Assembly: GCA_029961685.1 (NCBI GenBank)
Contig: JARWKL010000003.1
Span: 14,589,731-14,653,730 of the forward strand
DNA length: 64,000 nt
Reading direction: 5' to 3'
From: Aristolochia californica
Taxonomy: Eukaryota > Streptophyta > Magnoliopsida > Piperales > Aristolochiaceae
Shown here one piece after another: positions 47,619 to 60,714 of the stretch. Made by a program: the position numbers and the translations under genes. A model generated the notes under the pieces. The model did no database searches. It was given only the letters and a program-made list of their open reading frames with translations, and was not told the DNA's origin. Positions within the stretch are counted from its first letter, which is position 1; every line of letters begins with the position of its first letter.

Positions 47619-48999
47619 TGGTATTAGAGCAGGTTCTGCGAGTTGAGTCGGTCAACCCATAGAGATAATGTGATCCTGTTCTGATCTATTATTTCTAGGA
47701 GTTTAGGTTCGTATCTATCTTTTTTCTCTCTTTGCAGTCTCTTTGCCCATTATTTTATTTGCGTTTTCACCTCTATAATGAGATTTGAATATTACATATT
47801 ATATATTGAAGGAAATATATTTGAGTATAATTTCCCACACAAAATGAATTTTGGCAATCTAAGTTTTCTACAAAGAAAAATCGATATTTGAACCAACAAT
47901 GGTCAGATTACAAGGGAGGTTCGAGTAGTAGCATAAAGTTTCAACTTTCGAGCCATTTTATGCTACCAAGAATAAAAATTTATATGGAAAATTATATTTT
48001 TCTTACCTATTTAACCAATTCTTGATCTGACTTTTATATATGGAGATATTGATTTTGGAAGAGTCAATGGCCATGCTGACAAAAGGAGAAAGAGTACTTA
48101 GTTCGGCCAGATTACAGAGACCGAAATCTATCAGATTATTTATCTCAAAATAAGTATATTTTATGAAAAGAAGTTATACTTGGATGAAATTTATTTAATT
48201 CTAGTTTCATAAAGAGAAAATTTCATGTCAATCTGGTCTATATTTAAGGATATATTCGCATTAGAAGAATCAAAGGTCATGCTAGTATCCTATTGCATTA
48301 AAAAACTGAATTTAAGCCGAATTTTTTGTGTCACTTTTTGAGTTGCTGTTATCGATCAACAATATCAGGAAAATATCTCATTGACCCCTTTTTTTGTCAG
48401 TTACCTTTCTTCTACCATCCTTTTTTGACTCTCACATGCCCCTTAAGGCCAATCTCTTATGTGTTATTTCTGTTGGTTTACCCTTTTATATATATATGGG
48501 TGTTTAAGTCCATTGAGACTTTTTATTAGTACATGTGGGTCTTTTTTCGTCATCTTGTGAATGACAAACATTACCCACTTTAGTGATTATTTTCACTATT
48601 TTTTTTCGAAATCCTTTGATGTTGGTTTCAACTTATGTTTTATAACCCATTTTTACTTTTTGAGAGTCTGTGTCCAGTTTCGTACTTATCCTTGGGACAC
48701 CGTGATGGAGGAGATTATTATTACATCTATGTTATTTGGTTCAAGCTGAGATCACTGCCATTACCTCCCAGCTTGAGGGGGAGAAGTAGAAGAAGTACAA
48801 GAAAAAAGTATTTTATTTCATATGTTGTGGTAATTTTTATATGACCAAAATATTCAAGCAAGGGGAAGCACAAAATAAGAAGTTTATGCATCTATGAAGA
48901 ATTTTATTTGTGAAGAATTTCTTTCCGCAAAAGAAAAATTCAAGACCACAAATCTTTTTCATTGCAAACTGAAGTTATAAACTCCAACTTGAGGGGGAG

Positions 49000-49314
49000 T
49001 GTTGAAGAGAAAATAGGGAAGGGTCTTACATGACTCTCACAATAAGGAGTCTTACAAAGCCAAAATTATTCTGGAAGGAGGTCTCACAGAAAATTTTTAG
49101 TTTAAAGGTTTTTTAGTTATGTTAGTCTTCTATTTATGTTGAGTTATTTAATTATGCTAAGACTTATCTTTAAGTGTCAAAGTTTGGGCGTAATTGGGAC
49201 AAGGGTAGTTTAATTGTAATTGGACTCTACTACTTTCTTCTATTATAAATAGGGGTTCATGTACTCTGATTACATCAAGTCAATGAAGTTTTTCTCTTTT
49301 CCATAAATTCAACA
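49000..49314 (+). repeat. 3' LTR (315 bp)
   Basis: Starts TGTTGAAGAG and ends AAATTCAACA. Scattered substitutions relative to its partner. Confidence 0.93.
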
Positions 49315-49582
49315 AGAACATGTTAGAGCACTTAGAGAAAAATATTTCCATTCTTTGAAAATCAACATTGTTGAACTGACATTGGAATGATCGATCAACC
49401 ACCGGTAATGATTGATCATCTAGGAATGTGCATGCCAAAAATATAAAGCAAGATTGATCAAGCATAATCGATTGATCGATCATCCAGAATATGACCAATT
49501 CATATTACGACACATGATCAATCATCCCACTTGGATTGATCGATCATTTATGCCTAGGCAAACAAATTTTACATGGAATGAT

Positions 49583-50021
49583 TGTTGAATTTATGGGAAA
49601 GAAAATTACTTCATTGACTTCATTAGCTTATTATAATCAGAGTACATGAACCTTTATTTATAATAGAGGAAGGTAGTAGAGTCCAATTACAATAAAACTA
49701 CCTTCATCCCAATTACACCCAAACTCTAACACTTAAAGATAAGTCCTAGCATAATTAAATAACTCAATATAGATAAAAGACAAACATAACTCAAACTAGA
49801 AATCTCCCAAGACGTGACCATAAGATAAAGATGTCTTTGTGAGTCCTTTTTGATATTCGAACTTGTGTGATAGGGATGCCAGCTCGTGGTAATCATGGTG
49901 GGTCCTACTTATGGATTTGGGCCCATCTAGTGGGCCTTCCTTGGTCGTGTGACCCATTTTATAATACTCTTAGATATTTGGGTCTTCCTTGGTCGTGTGG
50001 GCTGGAGACCATATTCCAACA
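49583..50021 (-). repeat. 3' LTR (439 bp, with extra duplicated module)
   Basis: TGTTGAATTTATGGG to ATATTCCAACA. The word CTTCCTTGGTCGTGTG occurs twice (about 49942 and 49983), marking the duplication of about 54 bp. Confidence 0.93.
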
Positions 50022-51505
50022 CTCCCCCTCAAGCTGGGGGTGAGTGAACATCTTGAACTTCCAGCTTGCTGCAAATAATGTATAAAATCTTTTTGTATAA
50101 AATGGTTGTCTTCCCATCTTTCAACAATCCCCTTCACGCTGGTGCTCTCTTCCATAAGGCCCAATTGGCCAATTAAGGAGGGTATAATTTAGATGTAATA
50201 ATAAGTTCCTCGATCATGGTTTTCCAACCATGGTATTTTTTGATAGGGTATCCTCCATCATGGTTTCCCAATCGTGATATTTTTTTTGACAGGGCCCATC
50301 ATGGTTTCCCAACCGTGATATTTTTTTATAGGGTATTAAGTAAATGATGGTATGAGAAAGGATACTGAGGCCACCTCTTCTTCAATAGTAATGTTTCATC
50401 CAAAGAGACATAATAGCCGTGGCTAAATATAACACGACCATCTTCCAACACATATAATAAACTTTCTAAAAGAACCCATGAAATAATCCGATATAAAAAT
50501 TTCTCCTTGGATGCACAAGCTTCATTTGTGCTCCCCCTTTCTTGAATATTTTGGTCACATAAAACTTATCTACAACATATGGAATAAAATACCTCTTCCT
50601 TGTACTTCTTCTACTTCTCCCCCTCAAACTAAGAGGTAATGGCAGTGATCCCAACTTGAACCAAATATCATAGATGTAACAATAAGCCCAAATAATAGAG
50701 ATGTATAAATAACCCCTCAAACTAGGGAAAAGTGAGATATTTTCCTGATATATCAACTCAAAAAGTGACGCACAACAATGGGCTTAAATTCTGATTTTTT
50801 ATGCAACAAAATACCAGCATGACCTTTGATTCTTCTAATTCGAATATATCTTTAAATATAGATCAGATTGGCATGAAATTTTCTCCTTCTGAAAATAAAC
50901 TTAAATATATTGCATCAAAGTATAACTTCATTTCATAAAAATATGATTATTAGAAGATCAATAATTTTTTAGATATTGGTCTCTATCATCTGGCCAAACT
51001 ATGCACTGTTTCTCCTATTTTTTCAGCATGACCATTGACTCTTCCAAGATCAATATCTCCTTATAAAAAACTTAGATCAAGAATTGGTTGAATAGGTAAG
51101 AACATAGACTTGTAGTTATTTCTTTTGATATATGTTTTTCCATATAAAGTCTTGTTCTTGATAGGATAAAATACCTCAAAATTTGAAGTTTTCTGTTGCT
51201 GCTTGAGCCTCATTTGCAATCTGATCTTCGCTTATTCAAATATCGATTTCTCTTTGTAGATAATTCTGATAGGAAAAAATATTTTTCCTTGGAAATTAGA
51301 CTCAAATATATTTCCTTAAATATATAATTTTCAATATGAAAATCTCAATATAGAGTTGAAAAATGCAAAGCAATCTACGGGTGTAGGGACTGAAAAAAAT
51401 AACTACGGGCCTAGATTTAGGATTTAGGATTTAGGGTTTAGAGAAAAGGATCTCATTATCTCTGTGGGTTGACCAAGTCAACTCACATAACCTGCTCTGA
51501 TACCA

Positions 51506-51890
51506 TGCTGAATTTATGAAAGAGAGAAATACTTCATTAACTTATTATAATCATAGTACATGAACCTCTTTTTATAATAGAGGAAGGTAGTAGAGTCCAA
51601 TTACAATAAAACTACCTTTGTCCCAATTACACCCAAACTCTAACACTTAAAGATAATTCCTAGCATAATTAAATAACTCAATATAGATAAAAGACAAACA
51701 TAACTCAAACTAGATCTCTTCCAGGACGTGATCATAAGATAAAGATGCCTTTGTGAGTCCTTCTTGATATTCCAACTTATGTGACAAGGATGTCAGCTCG
51801 TGGTAATCATGGTGGGTCCTACTTCTTATGGGCTTGGACCCATCTTGTGAGCCTTCCATGGTCGTGCAGGCTCGAGCCCATCTTCCAACA
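51506..51890 (-). repeat. 5' LTR (385 bp)
   Basis: TGCTGAATTTATGAAAG to CATCTTCCAACA, with only one copy of the module duplicated in the partner. Confidence 0.93.
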
Positions 51891-52615
51891 ATGATCAATC
51901 ATCTCACCTAATTGATCAATCAGATAAAAACTTGTCAATAAGTCACATAAAGTATGATTAATCATAAGAAAATGCACTTATCGATCATACTTGTATTGCA
52001 CAACCAGAGGAATGATCAATAATCCACTAGTAATGAACTGATTTTTTTTTAAAATTAGAAAATAATGGCTAGTTTGAGTTGGGGAAGCAATAAATACCCC
52101 ACCGAATAGTATAGAGAAGAATATTAGCATTTATAGGCAAATACTCAAGCCATTATTCTCTATCTTTTAAATTTCCTTTGAAAGTGTTTTAGAGTTAAAG
52201 AGAACCTCACATATTGAATAATCTCTCATCTTTATCAACAATCCTTGCATTCATATAGTCCAAGCTCTTTCATCATTTCACATCGGTCTACAAAGGAAGA
52301 GGAAACTTGAATCTCTCAAGGAGAAACATCTCCCTAAGTAATGGTGTAATTTTTACATTTATTTTACTTGATCTTGTGAAAGGTTCATCTAGAACCTATA
52401 TAATCTAGATAGAAAGGACTAGCTAGAGCTAGAATCTAGCAGCAATCTCTTGAGGAGATTGGCGATGTAAAAATTGTGTATTGAGTGACACATGGCCAAA
52501 GAGAGCTAGAATCCCTTTTGTAATTCCATCTATTAGAGCTTTTGAAAATTGAGATATTAGAGCAGGCCAAATGCTTAATTGAATTGAAAATCCCCTTGAT
52601 TTTGAAAGGGATTAA

Positions 52616-55600
52616 ATGGCATATCAAGACATATTGCTCATTCTCGAAGGTGATGGAACAAACTATGGATATTGGAAGGTAAGAATGGAGTTCTTCCTTT
52701 AATCCATGGATTGGGACATATGGCATGTAACCAAGCATCACCATTTCGAGCCTCAAGAGCTTGAAAATGGCCTTCAGGTTGCAAAGGAATTCAATGAGTT
52801 GACTAGAGCAAACAAGGAGTAGCTCAAAATAATCTCCAAGGCCACAAACCTTTTTTTATGTGCCTTAGGTGAAAAGGAGTTTAATAGGGTCTCCACATGT
52901 AAGATTGCTAAGGAAATTTGGGAAAAACTAGAGGTCACACGTGAAGGAACCACTAGAGTTAAAGACTCTAGATTTAGTCTATTGATAACCCAACATGATG
53001 AATTCAAAATGAAACTGGGTGAGTCAATAGCTGAAATGAACTCAAGGTTCACTCAAATAATCAATGAGTTGAAAATTTTAGGAGAAGAGATTTCCTTATA
53101 TAGGCAAAATGATAAGCTTCTCTAGGCAATTTCAAGGTCATGGGACATGAGCAAAACAACCATTTGTGAGAATGCTAACTTTAGAACTATAAGCTCAGGA
53201 GTGCTACTAGGAATCCTTCTCACATATGAGATGGAAACAAAAGATATTGAGGAAGAGCAACCTAAGAAGAAGAACATTGCTCTTAAGGCCAAGATGAGTT
53301 CTGAAAGCAACTCTAGAGAAGAAATCTCAGATAAAGTGAGAGACATCTTCAAAGGAAAAAGAAGAATTTCAGAAAAGGCCACTTTAGAACTCAAAATGAC
53401 AAATCTCATAAGAAGACAAATGTTTGTTTTTGTTGAGTTTAGGATCCCTTTTCAAATATTCCAAGCAAGGGAAGAGAGAAAGAAAAAGGAAAAAAGGGGA
53501 AGAAGGCTCTTGGGTAGAGAGAAGAAGAGAAGAGGAACAAGGTGTGCGCCAAGCCAAGAGAGAGAGAGAGATTTACTCAAGAGAGAATTGTAGAACTTGA
53601 TTAACTCCGAATTAAAACACCTCTATTTATAGTAAAGGAAGTGATAGACTCCTTATATAATTAACCTTTAAATCTCCTAATTACATCCCAATTCTAACTC
53701 TCTAAGATAAGCCTATCATGAAAGGATAACACAATCTAATAGAATTCTAATATAAGTTGAATTATAACTCTTCTTCAAGAAGAGGACAGCGCGTGGCCTT
53801 TTCCTTGTGGGTCCTACATGATCTTCCAACTCATATTGATAAGATTCCAGCTCGTGGTATCTCTGTGGGTCCCACATGATCTTCAAGTCTTCTAACTCAT
53901 TTCAGCTTTTGCTTCTTATCTTCTTAACTCGTGCTAGCTTGGGTGAAGGCTCTTCTTTCCATCCCACATCCTCGTGGTGGGTCCCACCAGCTTGTGCACC
54001 ATGGTGGGTCCCACATTGTAACAGTTTTGAGTGTGAAAAAACCAAGACATAAAAGGAACAAATGTTTAAAGTTAGAAGAAAGAACTCCTTCCTGAAGGAA
54101 AGATCCCAAGAACTAGAAGAAGAAAGTTTTGATCTTAGCTAGGGATTCAATGGAAGAAGAGTCTAGCCACTTAAAAGAAGAAGAACACGATGTTAGACTC
54201 ATGGCCATTAAAGACATTGATGTTGAGTCTACCACTTTTGAAGAGGTATGCGACTCAGACTATGAACATGAGCTTGAATTACTTTTAGAAAAATCCTTTC
54301 ATGGTCTAAATAAGTATAAAAAATACAATGCTCAACTACACGAGATTGCAAGGCTCAAGGAAGAGCTGCTACTTGTCTTGAAGGAGGCAAATGAAAGCCT
54401 ATAGAAAATTCCTGAAGACAAAGTAGATTGATAGACAAGCTATCATGTGATAGACTTTCATTTGAGAAGAAGAGCTTGGACTTAGAACAACATGTCAAAA
54501 TTCTATCTCTCAAATCCACACCCAAGAGGAAAGTTAGGAAGAACAAAAAAAATAAAAATTATAAGTTCTTTACCATTCCTTACATTAGATACCACTATTG
54601 CAATGAGTCGGCTCACTATACCCACATTTTCAAAGTAAAAAATTTAAAAGGCATCGAACAAACTTGGGTACCCAAATCAACCGAAAAGGTTGTGGTAAGT
54701 CTAAAGAACTTGGGCAAACAAATTTGGAAGCCCAAATCACCTAGCACCCCAAATGTAATGTGAAAGGGAACCAACCTAAAAAGGATCTCCAAGGGTTAAA
54801 TCTTTTGTGGTGTATGTATGTCTCTGAGCCAAGGCATCAAAAAATGTTTGGATTTGGGATAGAAGTTGTTCGAGGCACATGACCGGAGACGTGAAGAAGT
54901 TCGTTCAACTCAATTCCAAAGATGGAGGTCATGTAACTTTTGGAGACAATAGAAAAGTTACCATAAAAAGAATTGGTAAAATCAATACCTCAACCTCTTT
55001 CATATTCGATGTATATTATATAGAAGTGTTGATGCATGACTAACTTAGCATAGTCAATTTTGTGATAATGGAAACAAAGTTTCATTTGAAAATGAAAAAT
55101 TCTTTGTAAAGAATGAAAATGATGAACTAATTATAGAGGGACATAGAAATAGGAATCTCTATGTAGCAAACATTGTCAATTTAGCCACAATTAGTGCTAT
55201 TTGGGTGAAAAAATTTATGAATCTTGGTTATGGCATAAAACACTAGGACATATAGGAATAGATTCCTTGAATATATTAGTGAAAAATAACCTAGTGAGAA
55301 TACTTCTACATAAAAAAATTGTTAGAGGGAGACCTTGTGATGCTTGCCAACTGGAAAAGCAACACAAAATTTCTTTCAAATGCAAGAATTTAGTTTCAAC
55401 CTCTCGTCTTCTTCAACTAATCCACATGGACTTAGTTGGACCTTTTCAACCCTAAGCCTAAATGGGAAGCTTTTCACCTTAGTGATGGTAGACAACTTTT
55501 CAAGGTTAACATGGGTAGATTTCCTAGCTCATAAGGATGATGCTTTTCCAGCCTTTCCTAAACTATGTGAAAATTTTCAAAAAGAACAAGGCCATAGCAT

Positions 55601-57057
55601 TGTCAAAATTAGGAGTGACCATGGAGGACAATTTAAAAGTGTGGTATAGACCATACATTTTTAGCTCCTCGAACTCCTGAGCAAAATGGTGTTGTTGAGT
55701 GAAGAAAACGAACCTTAATTGAAATTGGTAGAGCTATGCTTTATGCATACAACATGCCACATAGGTTTTGGGCTTAAACTGTAAATGCCACATGTTATAT
55801 CAATAACAGAGTTAGCAGAAGAACACTCCTAAAAAAAACTTCGTATGAGTTTTATACAGGCATCCTTCCCAACATTACTTAGTTTAGAACGTTTGGATGC
55901 AAAGTGTTCGTATTGAAAGAACCAAAGGAAAAACTAGGAAAATTTGACTCTATAGCTGATAAATGAACTTTCTTGGGTTATTCTACTCATAGAAAAGAAT
56001 ATAGAGTTTATAACAAAAAAATATGAGAGTAGAAGAGCCAGTTCATGTTGACTTTGATGAATTCAATTCGCCAAATCCAACTCCAACTCCAATTTTTGAT
56101 GACGAAGATGAAAACCCCTTCGATTCATTCCCGGGAGCTCAACCTCAAGACCAAAATATTGAAGAGAACCCAAATGACTTGAAGAACCACCTATGTAGCC
56201 AAAGAACTACAAGTTCATGGCTAGTCTTTCTCTAGAACAAATTATTTGTGACCCTCAAGAAAAAATCGAAACTAGAAGAGCAACTCACGAGACTGTGGAA
56301 AATAGTGCATTTGTTCCTCAAATAGAGCCCAAAAAGTTTGTCGAGGCTGAAAAACATGATTTTTGGATTATGACAATTCAAGAAGTATTGAATCAATTTG
56401 AAAGAAACAAAGTTTGGATACTTGTACTTAGACCAGAAATCAACAAGTCAAAGGAACAATGTGGGTCTTTAGAAACAAAGCTAATGAAGAAAATTAGGTA
56501 GTGAGAAACAAAGATAGGTTAGTTGCCAAAGGATACAACCAAGAAGAAGGTATTGATTTTGAATAAACTTATGCACCCATGACAAGTGTAGAGGCAATTT
56601 GAATCCTTGTACCCTATTCTTGTCACATGAAATTCAAATTGTACCAAATAAATGTAGAGAGTGCATTTTTAAATGAGTACATCCAAGAGGAAGTATAAGT
56701 TGAACAACCCAAAGGTTTTGAAGATATGAGCAAGCTTGACCATGTATATAAATTACATAAAGTTTTATATTGGTTAAAACAAGCTCCTAAAGTGCGATAT
56801 GAAAGATTAAGTGAATTCTTAGAAAATAATGGCTATAAGAGAGGAAGTGTAGATAAGACACTGTTTACTAAGAACCACGATCAAGATTTGATTATAGTTC
56901 AAATTTATGTGTATTATATCATATTTGGTTATACAAACCCCTCTCTATGTGAAGAATTTGCTAGTGTAATGAACAATGAGTTCAAAATGAATTTAATGGG
57001 TGAACTTACATTCTTCCTTGGACTTCAAATAACACACACAAAAGTGGTACATTAATA
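52616..57057 (+). pseudogene. Sirevirus-like copia gag-pol pseudogene
   Basis: ATG at 52616 begins AYQDILLILEGDGTNYGYW. Gag runs to 53425, is split by the solo LTR 53431-54023, and continues to about 54770 with a Glu/Lys-rich coiled-coil-like part (54129-54404) and a decayed zinc knuckle (YHYCNESAHYTHIFK). Protease reads WIWDRSCSRHMTGD near 54860-54900, where the usual DSG is DRS. Integrase: WLWHKTLGHIG, CDACQLEKQHK, HMDLVGPF, RSDHGGQF, then PEQNGVVE with a stop. RT (56217-57055) has a stop-rich N-terminus, NVESAFLNEYIQEEV and YVYYIIFG in place of YVDD, so both catalytic Asp are Tyr. It ends at 57057 before RNase H. The long gag and the TWVPKS-type segment fit Sirevirus/Maximus elements. Confidence 0.85.
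53431..54023 (-). repeat. Solo LTR with perfect GTTTT target duplication
   Basis: 593 bp, TGTTGAGTTTAGG to CATTGTAACA, flanked by GTTTT at 53426-53430 and 54024-54028. Same family as the LTR at 3940-4548, with intact termini. It interrupts the gag of the surrounding element. Confidence 0.96.
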
Positions 57058-57084
57058 AATCAGTCCAAATACCCTGATACAAGG

Positions 57085-57299
57085 TGGGACCCACCATGAT
57101 CACGTGAGGTGGCATGATGACTCTCAAAATAAAAAGTCTTAGATAGCCAAAATTATTATGGAAGCAGGTCTCATAGAAGAGTTTTTGTTTAAAGGTGTTT
57201 TGGTTATTTTAGTCTTCTATTTATGTTGAGTAATTTAATTATGCTTGGACTTATCTTTAAGTGTTAGAGTTTGGGTGTAATTGGACTCTACGACTTTCC
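57085..57299 (+). repeat. Chimeric partial LTR of the non-coding LTR family
   Basis: It begins with a GGGACCCACCATGAT module seen in the 49583-type U3. It then continues with the ATGACTCTCA...AAATTATTATGG module of the 47304-type U3 and the shared GTGTAATTGGACTCTAC end. U5 is missing. A copia gag follows at 57441. Confidence 0.65.
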
Positions 57300-57440
57300 C
57301 CTTGCTTGGTTAATCATATAAGGAGTGAATTGGTACATAGTTGACTTGCTAAGCCTCGGTTATTGATTTTTTGATACATTACTCAACTTATATATTGCAG
57401 AAGAGCAATTCTGATTTGATACTTGAAGGCTGAAGATTAC

Positions 57441-58253
57441 ATGGGAAGTAAAAGCGATCTTCTTAAAATTACTAATATATTATTGAGAGGATTATCTAAT
57501 TACCTGAGCTGGTCACAATTGGTTAAAATGTTTCTAATTAATCGAGACCTCTTAGGATATTTCACTAAACCAGCTCCACCTATTGATGAGGAGGAAAACT
57601 TCTATATTAAGTGGCTAAAGATACTTGATTATTTGTAGGCTAATAAATAGCATGGAGGAGTATGTGGCCAACAATGTTGTTCATGTTGAGACCGCCAAGC
57701 AAATATGAAACACTTGTGCTAAGTTGTACTCAAGTACCAAAAATTTATAGAAGTTATATGACATGTTTCAAAAGATGTATAATACAAAACAAGGAGAGAA
57801 TCTCCATGATTACTTGGCTCAATTTAGAGGGCAGATACAGGAATGGAAAATTGCTCAACCCTACTTCATCGACATCTTGGTTCAAGAAAATTAGTGGGAG
57901 GCCTTAGCAGCTACTATTTGTTTGGCCAATTAAAACCATATCTTGAGGCGGCTAAAAATCAACTTCTTAGCTCCTCTGTGCTTCCATCTTTTGATGACAT
58001 AAGTGCCACACTACTTAGGATAGCAGACCCCCCTTCCACCTCACAGACTGAGGTATCATCTACTATGTACTCAGGTAATATGGGTACAAATTCTACCACT
58101 AGAGGATGCAATAGAAATTATAGAGGAGGCAAAGGTAGAGGTGGTAGAATTGGTTCTTGTCCTTCGAGAACTGATAACCGGGTATGCACCCACTGTGGTG
58201 GACTATATCATATAGTGAACACTTGTTAGAAGCTTCATGGGCAGCCAAAATGG
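57441..58253 (+). pseudogene. copia gag fragment, interrupted by an LTR element
   Basis: ATG at 57441 gives GSKSDLLKITNILLRGLSNY, closely related to the gag at 3445. INSMEEYVANNVVHVETAK, YLAQFRGQIQEWKIAQPY and the Gly/Arg-rich stretch GRNYRGGKGRGGR-like (about 58110-58150) are followed by an intact knuckle CTHCGGLYHIVNTC. At least four in-frame stops. The sequence stops at HGQPKW where the 58254 LTR begins. No protease, integrase or RT of this copy remains. Confidence 0.88.
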
Positions 58254-60505
<2,252 letters not shown>

Positions 60506-60714
60506 AGAGGGGAATAAACTAAAGAATACGAACTTCAATTTCTTTCATATTTTCTCATTCACATCATTGAATTAAATAGCCGTTTTACAGAATATACATG
60601 GAAGAATTATGACTGATTAATGGGATTACACAATCATCAGATTTATAGAATATTTACATGGTTTCTCCTTAAGGGAAGAAATCTCATAGTAAATCTTAAC
60701 ACTTCCCGTCAAGT

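Larger units (their letters stand above)
47304..49314 (+). mobile_element. Non-coding LTR retrotransposon (non-autonomous), plus orientation
   Basis: LTRs 47304-47618 and 49000-49314, each 315 bp, with perfect AGAAC duplications (47299-47303 and 49315-49319). TGGTATTAGAGC at 47619-47630 is the primer-binding site (one mismatch) and AACTTGAGGGGGAG before 49000 is the polypurine tract. The 1.38-kb interior encodes no retrotransposon domain. A second tract-like AGCTTGAGGGGGAGAAG lies at about 48770. Related copies: 49583-51890 and 58254-60505. Confidence 0.95.
49583..51890 (-). mobile_element. Non-coding LTR retrotransposon (non-autonomous), minus orientation
   Basis: LTRs 49583-50021 (439 bp) and 51506-51890 (385 bp). 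Perfect ATGAT duplications at 49578-49582 and 51891-51895. Exact primer-binding-site complement GCTCTGATACCA at 51494-51505; CTCCCCCTCAAGCTGGGGG after 50021 is the polypurine-tract complement. The interior (about 1.47 kb) is non-coding and matches 47631-48999 in inverse orientation. The two LTRs differ by an internal duplication of about 54 bp present only in the left one. Confidence 0.95.
43515..52550 (+). repeat. Sirevirus-like 5' LTR split by three nested insertions
   Basis: Starts TGTTGACTGTAGGTTGAC. Its pieces are 43515-43714, 47135-47303, 49315-49582 and 51891-52550, about 1.3 kb once insertions are removed. Joins are confirmed by target duplications (GATAA/AATAA, AGAAC, ATGAT) and by the uninterrupted paralog at 17011-17452. 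The middle is rich in TGATCGATCA palindromes. The right end is approximate: GATATTAGAGC near 52553 resembles a decayed primer-binding site, followed by the gag start. Confidence 0.7.

Noticed and set aside
48326..48844. Small frames inside the non-coding LTR element at 47304-49314
   Set aside because: 60-70 codon frames without domains and not conserved as open frames in the two sister copies.
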